Source of the DNA: Chitinophagaceae bacterium
Lineage (GTDB): Bacteria > Bacteroidota > Bacteroidia > Chitinophagales > Chitinophagaceae
DNA length: 34,197 nt
Assembly (NCBI GenBank): GCA_025359725.1
Contig: JANYEX010000213.1
Coordinates: 1 to 34,197 of the forward strand
Direction: 5' to 3'
Position 1 is the first letter of the stretch. The number at the start of each line of letters is the position of its first letter. Positions 16,427-24,595 of this stretch are shown here, piece after piece. A program made the position numbers and the translations under genes. The notes beneath the pieces are model-generated. The model worked only from the letters and a program-made list of their open reading frames with translations. It did not search any database and had not been told where the DNA came from.

Positions 16427-17674
16427 ATGTTTCATACTTACAAGTTTACCGTTGCAGAAAAGTTCTTACGCTACGTAAAAATAGATACACAAAGTAACCC
16501 AGAAAGTCTAACGCACCCTTCTACCGAAAAACAAAAAGACCTTTCTACGCTGTTGGCTGCCGAACTCTTAGCCATGGGAATCAAAGATGCCCATAGCGAC
16601 AAGTTTAGCTACGTTTATGCAACTATCCCCCCTACTTCTGCCAAACTTGTTCCTGCAATCTGTTTTTGTAGCCATGTGGATACTGCACCAGACTGTAGCG
16701 GAACAAACGTTAAACCTATTTTACATAACGGTTATGATGGTAGTGATATTGTGTTACCCGACGATACAAGTCAAATAATTACTACAAATAAATATCCTTA
16801 CCTACAAGAACATATTGGTTTTGATGTTATCACCGCTAGTGGAAATACGCTTTTGGGGGCAGATGATAAGGCAGGTGTTGCCGAAATAATGGACATGGCT
16901 AACTACCTAGTTACTCACCCAGAGATAAAGCATGGAACTATAAAAATATTATTTACACCAGATGAAGAAATAGGTGAAGGCACTGCAAAGCTTGATTTAG
17001 AGAAACTTGGTGCTACCGTTGCTTACACCTTAGATGGTGGTGAGGTTGGAACGCTAGAAGACGAAACTTTTAGTGCAAATGGCGTTACCATTACCATTCA
17101 TGGGGTTATTGCCCATCCAGGTTATGGAAAAGATAAATTGGTGAATGCTGTAAAGATTGTTGGCGAGATTGCCGCCGCCCTTCCTACCAACGAATGGAGT
17201 CCTGAAACAACAGATAAGAGAGAGGGTTTTGTGCATCCTGTTCAGATAGAAGGAATTGCAGAGAAGGCCAGTATCTCATTTATCATTAGGGATTTTGAAA
17301 CGGCAAAACTGGTTGAGCATGAAGCGAGGTTAAAGTCTATTGCAGAAAAAGTATTGACAAATCATCCAAAAGCTACGATGACTTTTGAGGTGAAGGAGCA
17401 ATATCGCAACATGAAAGAAGTGTTGCATCACCATCCGCATATTACCGCTTATGCCGAGGAAGCGTATAAAAGAGCAGGACTAACGGTAGTAAAAGAACCA
17501 ATCCGCGGTGGTACTGATGGTAGCCGACTAAGTTTTATGGGTTTACCTTGCCCTAATTTGTTTACAGGAATGCAGGCTATACACAGCAAACACGAATGGA
17601 TTGGCGTGAAAGATATGCAGAAAGCAGTAGAAACATTGGTGCATTTGGTACAAGTGTGGGAAGAGAAAAGTTAG
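16427..17674 (+). CDS. pepT: Peptidase T (tripeptidase)
   Basis: A 415-aa M20-family dizinc aminotripeptidase that cleaves the N-terminal residue from tripeptides in the cytoplasm. Visible family motifs, in order: CFCSHVDTAPDCSGTNV (zinc His and catalytic Asp), TLLGADDKAGVAEIM (bridging Asp), FTPDEEIGEG (catalytic Glu and zinc Glu), TLDGGEVG, and GGTDGSRLSFMG with C-terminal HSKHEW (last zinc His). Length matches the family. yggS follows on the same strand after 76 bp containing a palindrome, so the two may share a transcript. Confidence 0.96.
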   Translation: MFHTYKFTVAEKFLRYVKIDTQSNPESLTHPSTEKQKDLSTLLAAELLAMGIKDAHSDKFSYVYATIPPTSAKLVPAICFCSHVDTAPDCSGTNVKPILHNGYDGSDIVLPDDTSQIITTNKYPYLQEHIGFDVITASGNTLLGADDKAGVAEIMDMANYLVTHPEIKHGTIKILFTPDEEIGEGTAKLDLEKLGATVAYTLDGGEVGTLEDETFSANGVTITIHGVIAHPGYGKDKLVNAVKIVGEIAAALPTNEWSPETTDKREGFVHPVQIEGIAEKASISFIIRDFETAKLVEHEARLKSIAEKVLTNHPKATMTFEVKEQYRNMKEVLHHHPHITAYAEEAYKRAGLTVVKEPIRGGTDGSRLSFMGLPCPNLFTGMQAIHSKHEWIGVKDMQKAVETLVHLVQVWEEKS

Positions 17675-17689
17675 AGATTAAAGTTTAAT

Positions 17690-17724
17690 GTTTAGTGATT
17701 AATAGTTTGCATTAATCACTAAAC
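17690..17724. repeat. Palindromic 'TTAGTGATTAAT' intergenic repeat
   Basis: A perfect 14-bp stem GTTTAGTGATTAAT/ATTAATCACTAAAC with a 7-nt loop, 15 nt after the pepT stop. Related sequence occurs at 5253-5279 and 24867-24920. It could act as a terminator or mRNA stabiliser, but it lacks a T run. Confidence 0.7.
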
Positions 17725-17750
17725 GTTAATCATTAAACATTTAAAAAACG

Positions 17751-18410
17751 ATGATAAGCACAGAAGCATATAAGTTACTGATTGAAGAATTAAAACCGAC
17801 CAATACAACCCTTGTTGCGGTTAGTAAAACCAAGCCAGTAGAGGATATTTCTGCCTTGTATGAACTTGGGCAGCGGTATTTTGGAGAGAACTATGTACAG
17901 GAATTAGTAGATAAAGAAGCCATTTTGCCAAAGGATATTCGTTGGCATTTTATTGGGCATTTGCAAAGCAATAAGGTAAAGTACATAGCCCCTTTTGTTC
18001 ACCTGATTCATGGGGTAGATAGCTATAAATTGTTGCAGGAAATAAATAAACAAGCCGCCAAATACAATAGAACCATCAACTGTTTGTTGCAGGTGCATAT
18101 AGCACAAGAGGAAACCAAGTTTGGCTTTGACGAAGCAGAATTGGAGCAACTATTCTCTTCAGATTTCTCTTCATTAACCCATATTAATATAGTGGGCATG
18201 ATGGGCATGGCTAGTTTTTCGGAAGATAAAGAGAAGGTAGGAAGTGAATTCCAACACTTAAAATCGTTGTTTAATCAATACAAAACCATAAATACCGCCA
18301 ATTGTCAGTTATCCATTATAAGCATGGGAATGAGTGGCGATTACGCCTTGGCAATACACGAAGGCAGCACGATGGTGAGGATTGGTAGTTTGTTATTTGG
18401 CAATAGGTAA
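17751..18410 (+). CDS. YggS-family pyridoxal phosphate homeostasis protein
   Basis: A 219-aa TIM-barrel protein that holds pyridoxal 5'-phosphate and keeps the free vitamin B6 pool in balance. The PLP lysine is Lys26 in LVAVSKTKP. Other family blocks are RYFGENYVQE, WHFIGHLQSNKVK, SMGMSGDYALAI and STMVRIGSLLFGNR, in the correct order. Length is normal for the family (about 220-230). Cytoplasmic. It follows pepT on the same strand and shows no defects. Confidence 0.96.
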   Translation: MISTEAYKLLIEELKPTNTTLVAVSKTKPVEDISALYELGQRYFGENYVQELVDKEAILPKDIRWHFIGHLQSNKVKYIAPFVHLIHGVDSYKLLQEINKQAAKYNRTINCLLQVHIAQEETKFGFDEAELEQLFSSDFSSLTHINIVGMMGMASFSEDKEKVGSEFQHLKSLFNQYKTINTANCQLSIISMGMSGDYALAIHEGSTMVRIGSLLFGNR

Positions 18411-18768
18411 TATTTGTATTTTTTTTTAAAGTTAGATACCTAGAAGGGTTTATTCGGATAACCAAATACACCACTCGGTTATCCAAACAACTTAGAACAA
18501 TAAATTAGAAGGTTAAAAAGTATACCTAGACCCTTATTAAGTATACTAAATCATGGGCTATTTAACCCATTAATATTATTGAATAGCAGCTATTAGGAGC
18601 CTTGCAGAGAAGAACTAGTTAGAGTGTAAACTAGTCATAATCGTTGTCGGCTTGGTGTATTATATTCACAGATTAGGTTAAATTATAAAGAAACCCTATG
18701 CTGTCAAAACATCGATTCTATATATTTATGCATTAATTAATTTATTCTTTTATTATACCTTATCATTT
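18411..18768. other. Gene-free leader with several small inverted repeats
   Basis: No ORF is seen. Short stems occur in series: GGATAACC/GGTTATCC (18456-18463/18477-18484), AGTATAC/GTATACT (18519-18525/18541-18547) and ATGGG/CCCAT (18553-18557/18566-18570). They may form a structured 5' leader for the metalloprotease gene or stand for old terminators; none has a T run. Confidence 0.4.
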
Positions 18769-19647
18769 ATGAAAACTACCCTATTCATTTTTGCTTTTTT
18801 GCAAGTAGCATTTACCACATCGCTTTCTTCTCAGGAGATAGAAAATCTTCCCAACTCACCTTACGGCAGTGCCGGTGATTGCAAAGGAAAAAGTCTAGTG
18901 GTTAATTGTTTTATTTCTGAAATCAAGCACCCTTGGGCAGAAGAAGAAAAAGAAGGAATAATCACCAAAGGGGAAAGTGGCTTTGTATGGCTTAAAAAAA
19001 AAGCGCAAAATTGGAAACAATTGCCGATTTCATTTCAGCAAATTAGCATTGGATTGGGGCAGAATGTTGTTGTTTCAGAAATAGTTAATGCACATACAAT
19101 TAAACAAATCGGACGCCTAAAAGTACATTGGGCAACTTACGCGCTGCATGCAGCTGGTTATCCAAACATTTATCATTTCTGTGATTCACTTAAAAAGTTA
19201 TACGAGGTAGATAATATTGTAGTTTTAGTTTTTGCAAACAAAGAAGGTCGTAGCTATGCTCAACCCACTTATACAAACGGTGTAATCTTTAATAAGGAGT
19301 GGTTTGTTGAGGGGGCTGTTATTTATAAAAACTATTTCGACAGTAATGCACCACTTTCTGCTGCCACAATCATACATGAGATGCTACACTTACACGGTTC
19401 TTGGGATATGTACCAGTCTGACGAACGCAGTGAAGACTTACAACGCAGGGTAAATGCGGCATTTAATGACAGTATCATGATAGATACCCACAAACCAGAA
19501 ATCGGCACTTTTAATGTAGATCAACTAACGGCATGGAGAATAGGTTGGACAAAAACTTATTGGCCTTGGTATGAAATGTTCCGACAAACGGGTTCAGATA
19601 AAAAATGGACGACAATACCAGGAACTGGCACGAATGAAAAAGAATAA
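18769..19647 (+). CDS. Secreted zinc metalloprotease-like protein (HExxHxxGxxD)
   Basis: A 292-aa protein with a signal peptide (MKTTLFIFAFLQVAFTTSLS then SQ). The motif HEMLHLHGSWD gives His203, Glu204, His207, Gly210 and Asp213, the HExxHxxGxx(H/D) zinc site of metzincin-like proteases, with Asp as the third ligand. The upstream segment (about 145-200) reads VVLVFANKEGRSYAQPTY and has the strand pattern expected before the active-site helix. I cannot place it in a named family. It likely acts outside the inner membrane. There is no propeptide or sorting domain that I can see. Neighbours give no substrate hint; the next gene is another exported protein. Confidence 0.7.
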   Translation: MKTTLFIFAFLQVAFTTSLSSQEIENLPNSPYGSAGDCKGKSLVVNCFISEIKHPWAEEEKEGIITKGESGFVWLKKKAQNWKQLPISFQQISIGLGQNVVVSEIVNAHTIKQIGRLKVHWATYALHAAGYPNIYHFCDSLKKLYEVDNIVVLVFANKEGRSYAQPTYTNGVIFNKEWFVEGAVIYKNYFDSNAPLSAATIIHEMLHLHGSWDMYQSDERSEDLQRRVNAAFNDSIMIDTHKPEIGTFNVDQLTAWRIGWTKTYWPWYEMFRQTGSDKKWTTIPGTGTNEKE

Positions 19648-19850
19648 AACTTGTTGTACTCATCTTTCTGAACCATTACTATTTTAACAAACTGAAGTTT
19701 CGCTTATAAATTTCAATTTCCTACTTACCGTATTTATCTCTAATTCAATAAACAAACCTTTGGGCATCTTTTAACTATCAAATCTCCTAAATCTAGGCGA
19801 AAAATAAAGTTTTAATCCCTGCTATTATCCTTTTCTTTTAATTTTATCGC

Positions 19851-20462
19851 ATGAAAAAAATACTCTTAGCATCGATTCTTCTAAGCTTTAACTTTTTAAC
19901 CTTTTGTCAGAATAAAAACCCCTCTGCCATAACCACGCCCGCCAAGGATTCTTTGCCTAAATATGCAAAAGACAAAGTGTTGCCCAACTTTAAGATAGTG
20001 GTGGATGTAAAATTGAAAGATGCATCGGGAAAATTGGATACTACCTTGTTCACTAATGCTAATCTACCAGCAAACCGCCCGATAGTGATTGTTTATTTTA
20101 GTCCAGAATGTGGTCACTGCCACTTCGAGATGAAGGAAATAATAAAAAATATTGATAGCCTAAAGAATGCTTTCTTTGTTTTTGCAAGCCGCTACCCTAT
20201 CGACTCTATAAAGGGTTTTGCTAGTAAATATAAAGTTAGCAGTTACCCAAACATGGTTATGGGCAAGGACCCTACCTATTTTTTTCCTGTATATTACAAT
20301 ATAAGTTTTACTCCTTTTATTGCCATTTATGATGCTAACAAAAACTTTGTAAAAGCATATACCGAAGGTGCTAAAATGCATGAATTGATAGAGTTAGTAA
20401 ATACCCCACTAGTCGAAAACGTAATAGAGAAAAAAAGCAAAAAAAAGCATATCGGCAGCTAA
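19851..20462 (+). CDS. Exported thioredoxin-fold protein (CGHC)
   Basis: A 203-aa protein with a signal peptide (about 1-20; FLTFCQ could allow lipidation at Cys19, but the lipobox is poor). The thioredoxin domain has IVIVYFSPECGHCHFEMKEI with Cys87 and Cys90, and the cis-Pro strand ISFTPFIAIYD. It should act as a thiol-disulfide oxidoreductase in the periplasm. The C-terminus is Lys-rich (EKKSKKKHIGS). It precedes mdh by 55 bp, but no functional tie is evident. Confidence 0.85.
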   Translation: MKKILLASILLSFNFLTFCQNKNPSAITTPAKDSLPKYAKDKVLPNFKIVVDVKLKDASGKLDTTLFTNANLPANRPIVIVYFSPECGHCHFEMKEIIKNIDSLKNAFFVFASRYPIDSIKGFASKYKVSSYPNMVMGKDPTYFFPVYYNISFTPFIAIYDANKNFVKAYTEGAKMHELIELVNTPLVENVIEKKSKKKHIGS

Positions 20463-20517
20463 ATGAGGGTTACATTCGCGGCGAAAATTTTAAATTTTAA
20501 TCAATAAAAATTGCGTT

Positions 20518-21447
20518 ATGAAAGTTACAGTAGTAGGCGCGGGTGCAGTGGGTGCAACATGCGCCGATAATATCGCCCGCAAAGAGTTAGCGACAGAATT
20601 AGTATTGCTTGATATCCGTGAGGGTTTTGCTGAAGGCAAGGCTTTGGATATGACCCAAACAGCTGCCCTTTTAGGTTTCGACACCAAAATAACAGGTTCA
20701 ACAAACGATTATTCAAAAACTGCCGGCAGCGATGTGGTAGTTATTACTTCGGGTTTACCTCGTAAACCAGGTATGACTCGTGAAGAGTTGATTGGTGTAA
20801 ATGCAGGCATCGTGAAGAGCGTTGCAGAAAACATTTTAAAATATTCTCCAGATGCTATCATCGTAGTTATTTCTAACCCAATGGATACTATGACTTACCT
20901 TGCTTTGCAAAGCACAGGTTTGCCAAAGAATAAAATAATTGGTATGGGTGGAATCTTGGATAGCGCACGTTTCAAATGCTATTTGAGTGCTACTTTGGGT
21001 GCTAATCCTTCCGATTTAAATGCTATCGTAGTTGGTGGTCACGGTGATACCACAATGATTCCTCTAATCCGTTATGCAACTTGGAACAGCGCTCCTGTTA
21101 CTGATTTCTTAACTGAAGAAGAACAACAAAAGATTGTTGCCGATACAATGGTTGGTGGTGCTACTTTAACTAAATTGATTGGTACTTCTGCTTGGTATGC
21201 TCCTGGTGCTGCTGGTGCTGCATTGGTAGAAGCAATTGTTCGTGACGAGAAGAAATTGTTCTCTTGTTGCGTTGCCCTTGATGGTGAATATGGACAAAGC
21301 GATATTTGCTTAGGTGTTCCTGTAATCATTGGTAAGAACGGCGTAGAAAAAATCATCGATTACAAATTGAACGAAACAGAACAAGCTGCTTTTGATAAGA
21401 GTGCTGCTGCTGTAAGAAATATGAACGACGTTTTGAAAACTTTATAG
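20518..21447 (+). CDS. mdh: Malate dehydrogenase (LDH-like type)
   Basis: A 309-aa NAD-dependent enzyme of the TCA cycle interconverting malate and oxaloacetate. The Rossmann start is VVGAGAVGATCA, with Asp32 for NAD ribose binding. Catalytic and substrate residues are visible: Arg82 and Arg88 in LPRKPGMTREE (Arg at the substrate-selecting position, so malate rather than lactate), Asn120, Asp148 with Arg151 (GILDSARF) and His175 (GGHGDT). Length is typical. The coding sequence uses the codon-biased, repetitive vocabulary of a highly expressed gene (many GGT/GCT). A terminator follows. Confidence 0.97.
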   Translation: MKVTVVGAGAVGATCADNIARKELATELVLLDIREGFAEGKALDMTQTAALLGFDTKITGSTNDYSKTAGSDVVVITSGLPRKPGMTREELIGVNAGIVKSVAENILKYSPDAIIVVISNPMDTMTYLALQSTGLPKNKIIGMGGILDSARFKCYLSATLGANPSDLNAIVVGGHGDTTMIPLIRYATWNSAPVTDFLTEEEQQKIVADTMVGGATLTKLIGTSAWYAPGAAGAALVEAIVRDEKKLFSCCVALDGEYGQSDICLGVPVIIGKNGVEKIIDYKLNETEQAAFDKSAAAVRNMNDVLKTL

Positions 21448-21470
21448 TATTTTGAATAGTTGATTTAACG

Positions 21471-21507
21471 AAAAAGCCCTTGAACTATTTTTTGTTCAGG
21501 GGTTTTT
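21471..21507 (+). terminator. Terminator after mdh
   Basis: AAAAAGCCCTTGAAC pairs with GTTCAGGGGTTTTTT (minor mismatches), followed by T residues, about 24 nt after the mdh stop. Confidence 0.85.
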
Positions 21508-21528
21508 TGTTTGATGTAATATTGCTGA

Positions 21529-21668
21529 CTAAGCTGCTTTAAACCATATAATCAACCCTAATAAGATTGGAATTAGTAAGAGAAAACCAATAGGAAAAAA
21601 TTTAAAAAGTCTTTGTCTGTGAGAATATAGCTTCAAATAACTTTCTGATAGAGTAATACCATTTAGAT
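21529..21668 (-). pseudogene. Tail of a membrane protein (fragment)
   Basis: A 45-codon open stretch on the minus strand reads SYLKLYSHRQRLFKFFPIGF followed by LLLIPILLGLIIWFKAA and a stop. It forms one positive-flanked hydrophobic helix. There is no ATG start. It lies directly after the bioA fossil, and probably represents the 3' end of another broken gene. Not recognised. Confidence 0.35.
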
Positions 21669-21670
21669 TT

Positions 21671-21960
21671 TTATTTTATACTAAAAATGCTTACTCTAGT
21701 TACGTGGGTAAAGCCAGCAAAAATTACTTGTTCCAATGTGAGTGCCTGCTGGTATAAACGCTCGGCTATGTATCTGTTCGCATGTCCATGTATCGTCGTA
21801 ACCCACCAACTACTTATAGCATCAATATATTCATTTCCTTGCTCATCAAAAGTAACGTTGCCAAGCCTTTTACAATCGGCATAGGCATAGGTGGCTTCCT
21901 ATTCTTCTGATGTGTAAACGGATGCCATATTACTTCATGATCCCTCTCTTGTAATGTCAT
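21671..21960 (-). pseudogene. bioA: bioA N-terminal fossil (DAPA aminotransferase)
   Basis: From an ATG at 21960 the minus strand reads MTLQERDHEVIWHPFTHQKN then RKPPMPMPIVKG. After a frameshift near 21848 it continues DEQGNEYIDAISSWWVTTIH, GHANRYIAERLYQQ and LEQVIFAGFTH. These are the N-terminal blocks of adenosylmethionine-8-amino-7-oxononanoate aminotransferase (BioA), including the substrate-site WW. Similarity stops right after AGFTH; the remaining roughly 330 residues with the PLP lysine are gone. The gene is dead, so biotin synthesis here needs another copy or is lost. The 65-aa plus-strand ORF in the track is only its shadow. Confidence 0.88.
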
Positions 21961-22187
21961 TTGACAAATGTATTTCTTTAGAGATGATTCCTTTTTTAAA
22001 ATGATTTGGTAATAAAAGTCTTTACCCCTTGCTTTTATAAAACATTTATGATACGAAGACTAATATTTAAGACAAATCAATAGGATCGTAAGTCCTATTG
22101 GGGACGGAATATTCGTGGTAAAAGACGTAGAAACGGGAAGTTTTAGCCCAGAAGTGAGTATTAATGTGGTGGGGCGATAGGCAGATA
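21961..22187. other. Gene-free DNA with a degenerate repeat and an open peptide
   Basis: GGGGACGGAATATTCGTGG (about 22098-22116) resembles the TIR element at 12532. A plus-strand frame also reads GDGIFVVKDVETGSFSPEVS then INVVGR-stop, which looks protein-like but is only about 40 codons without a start. I cannot decide between a repeat and a gene tail. Confidence 0.35.
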
Positions 22188-22210
22188 GTTATGAGTTATG
22201 AAATATGAGT
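22188..22210. repeat. 'AGTTATGAGTTATGAAATATG' repeat copy
   Basis: A single-arm copy of the intergenic repeat also found at 14851 and 24508. Confidence 0.5.
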
Positions 22211-22235
22211 GCTTAGTTAGGATAGTGAACGGAAG

Positions 22236-22311
22236 TAAATCGGTAGGAACGGAAGGAACGTTAGTCGCAAGTTAGGAACCAAAACTTGCGATTTTCGTTT
22301 CTACCGATTTA
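22236..22311. repeat. Dispersed palindromic repeat, copy 3 (best hairpin)
   Basis: An outer perfect 11-bp stem TAAATCGGTAG/CTACCGATTTA and an inner perfect 9-bp stem TCGCAAGTT/AACTTGCGA are separated by an internal bulge (GAACGGAAGGAACGTTAG opposite TTTTCGTTT). The whole would fold into one roughly 76-nt hairpin in RNA. Motifs match copy 1 at 10837. It lies 61 nt upstream of the transglutaminase pseudogene. Confidence 0.8.
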
Positions 22312-22371
22312 CGATTGCCGAAACAAATTCATCACTCTTGCTGAAACTGTTAAAATCCTTATTATTGCGGC

Positions 22372-23454
22372 ATGACAAAACTGACAATTATAATCCTAGT
22401 AGCACTTTTTGTATTCCCTTTGAAAAATTATTCGCAACAGAGGTATGATAAACTTGATTTTACTGAGGTAGATAAGTTTGCCAGTGAAGTAAAGCCTGAT
22501 GATGATATAGAAAAGCTAACTAAAACATTGACTAATCCTTACACCGAGGATATATATAAGCTACGCGCCATCTTTGTTTGGGTGGCAAGTAATAGAGATT
22601 ATGATATAGAATCTTTCAATTCGGAAGAGTATAAACAAGTAAATTTTAAATGTAAAAATCCTGCCGACTGTGCCGAGAAACGGAAACAAATAGCTGATGA
22701 ACGATTGGAAACGGCATTTAAAAAACATAAGGCTGTTTGTAGTGGCTATGCCAATATAATGAAAAAGATGTGTACCCTGGCAGGAATAAAATGTGAGGTG
22801 GTATCGGGCTATTCCAAAACAAAACCTTACGAAGTTGGCATTCCTTTGAATGTAACTCATGCCTGAAATATGGTATTATTGGATAGTAACTACTATAATC
22901 TGGATGCTACTTGGGCTGCGGGCGGTTGTTTTTCGGATGAGGAAACGGACAAACTGACAAAGTTTAAAAGAGAATTCGATAACTATTATTGGCTTACCCC
23001 AACAGATAATTTTTTGCGTAACCATTACCCAGCAAACAAAAAATGGTTGTACAAAGAAGGCTACACCAAAGAAATGTTTTTTGATGCGCCGTTCTACTCG
23101 CCACAAATTATTGGGAACATAAATCTGCTGTCGCCTAGTTCGGGCGTACTGAAAGTAAAAGCGGGCGATACGGTTCATTTTAAGTTTACGGATGAGGAGA
23201 AATTTAATTATTTCCAAGCAAATTATACTGGACATGTAAGTACGATGGTTCCGCATAGGCGATTGGAAAATCATGAAACAGTACTATACACTAAAGACAG
23301 TGGAGCGATACAGCGGGCGCGGTTTATACCGTTTACGCACAAAGGGAATGTATATGAATTTGATTTTATTGTACCCAACCAAACGATATACTTTGTAGAA
23401 CTTTTGTTTGATTTTAGATCGGCACTAAAGTTTCGAGTAAAATACGACGATTAA
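22372..23454 (+). pseudogene. Transglutaminase-like secreted protein broken by TGA in its catalytic motif
   Basis: Two track ORFs (164 and 194 aa) are in the same frame, separated by one TGA (22864-22866). Joined, they make a 360-codon secreted protein: signal peptide ending NYSQQ, the KLRAIFVWVASNRDYD segment typical of transglutaminase-core/KY-like proteins, catalytic Cys123 (KAVCSGYA), His163 (VTHA-stop-NM, family HAWN) and Asp178 (YNLDATW), then a beta-rich C-terminal half (about 215-360). The stop replaces the Trp of HAWN, a single TGG-to-TGA change. All else is intact, so the mutation is recent, a sequencing error, or (less likely) read through. The role would be a protease or cross-linker at the cell surface. 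It is convergent with the TlpA-like gene, with 10 bp between them. Confidence 0.88.
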
Positions 23455-23464
23455 CAACAGTACT

Positions 23465-24373
23465 TTACATCTCAAAAGCCTCTTGCAGTTTGTTTGATAA
23501 AGCAGTATCATTTTCTTGACTGTCACCATACCACCTGCCAATTATTATTCCTTCTTTGTTGATTAATACCCTGACAGGAATGGGTTGTACAAAATATTTA
23601 CTGAACACATCATCAGCGTTATCCTTTTGAAATACTTGTTTCCAAATACTGGTGCCATCCTGACTTATTGCATTCCTAACCGAGTTAATATCATCATTCT
23701 TATTTGAAATGGCAATTACTTCAAGTCCGCTTTTGTGATAAATGCCATAAAGTTTTTTTAGATAGGGCATACCACGACGGCAAGGTCCGCAGTGGCTTCC
23801 CCAAAAGTCTAGGATAACGTAGTTTTTGTTGCGATAATCTTTCAAAGATATTTTTTTATTGTCAAGATCCCTCACTTTAAAGTCTGGCGCAGTACAGCCT
23901 ACACTACTATTCTTCCAAAAAACTAGTTCTTGTCCAATTATTTTTCCTGAAGGACTGTTTTTAATAGCATCCGACAAAATATTAAAGTGGTAATAAAAGG
24001 AATCGTATCCATTTATACATTGCTTATTATTAACTCTGCCGTACAAGAGGTTGAGTGCCTTTGGTGATGCTGGATTCTTTCTGATGAAATCAAAATCTAC
24101 CGTTTCTAATTCTAAAGGTCTATTAATGTTGATGAAATTTGTAACAGCATTTACTTTTTCAAACACACGGGTTCTAGTTACATTACTCGTTGGCATTTTG
24201 AGACTGTCGGCATATTTTGATAATACTTTTTCAAGAGAATCGTAGTGTGCAAAAATTTCTTTATGCTGTTGTTCTAGGATAGTCTCGGGGGATGATTGGT
24301 TTTGAGCATTTAAATTATCAGCTATACTGGTGGCCACAAGGAAAGGCAACGCTATTAGTAAAAAGTATTTCAT
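23465..24373 (-). CDS. TlpA-like exported thiol-disulfide oxidoreductase
   Basis: A 302-aa protein with a signal peptide (about 1-23, ...LNAQN). A helical N-terminal domain (about 25-155) of unknown role precedes an AhpC-TSA/Redoxin thioredoxin domain: APDFKVRDLDNKKISLKDYR, then VILDFWGSHCGPCRRGMPYL with Cys195 and Cys198, and IPVRVLINKEGIIIGRWYG with the cis-Pro strand. It should reduce disulfides in the periplasm. Such two-domain TlpA-like proteins are common in Bacteroidota. It runs convergent to the transglutaminase pseudogene. Confidence 0.88.
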   Translation of the reverse strand: MKYFLLIALPFLVATSIADNLNAQNQSSPETILEQQHKEIFAHYDSLEKVLSKYADSLKMPTSNVTRTRVFEKVNAVTNFININRPLELETVDFDFIRKNPASPKALNLLYGRVNNKQCINGYDSFYYHFNILSDAIKNSPSGKIIGQELVFWKNSSVGCTAPDFKVRDLDNKKISLKDYRNKNYVILDFWGSHCGPCRRGMPYLKKLYGIYHKSGLEVIAISNKNDDINSVRNAISQDGTSIWKQVFQKDNADDVFSKYFVQPIPVRVLINKEGIIIGRWYGDSQENDTALSNKLQEAFEM

Positions 24374-24443
24374 ATTGTTTTTATTGATGGCAATAAGAAG
24401 AATCTATTTGTAAATATAGCGTTTGTAGGTATAGGTACTGTAT

Positions 24444-24487
24444 AAAAGAAGGCTGCCAAGAAGATAAAACTTCTAGCAGCCTCTTTT
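24444..24487 (-). terminator. Probable hairpin terminator after the coiled-coil gene
   Basis: AGGCTGC/GCAGCCT, extended by AGAAG/CTTCT and AAAAG/CTTTT with small bulges, lies 109 nt downstream of the minus-strand small gene. The T run on the minus strand is short, so the call is moderate. Confidence 0.55.
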
Positions 24488-24507
24488 GGAGTTTAGGGCG
24501 GAAAGGA

Positions 24508-24592
24508 AATATAAATTATGAAATATGAAATGTTTATTATGGGATTATGGATTACCTCAATCTCATATTTCATACTTCATAGTTCATATTTC
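24508..24592. repeat. Imperfect palindrome of the 'ATGAAATATGA' repeat family
   Basis: AAATTATGAAATATGAAAT (left) faces TCATATTTCATACTTCATAG (right) around an AT-rich loop. It is related to 14851-14915 and 22188-22210. Confidence 0.55.
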
Positions 24593-24595
24593 TCT

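Noticed and set aside
21687-21884. Plus-strand 65-aa ORF
   Set aside because: Antisense to the bioA fossil; no features of its own.
4082-22866. TGA read as Trp (code change), because the transposase fossil and the transglutaminase both have TGA where Trp is expected
   Set aside because: All intact genes use TGG for Trp, and the amidotransferase gene ends at TGA. The transposase has other stops as well. Simple G-to-A decay explains it.
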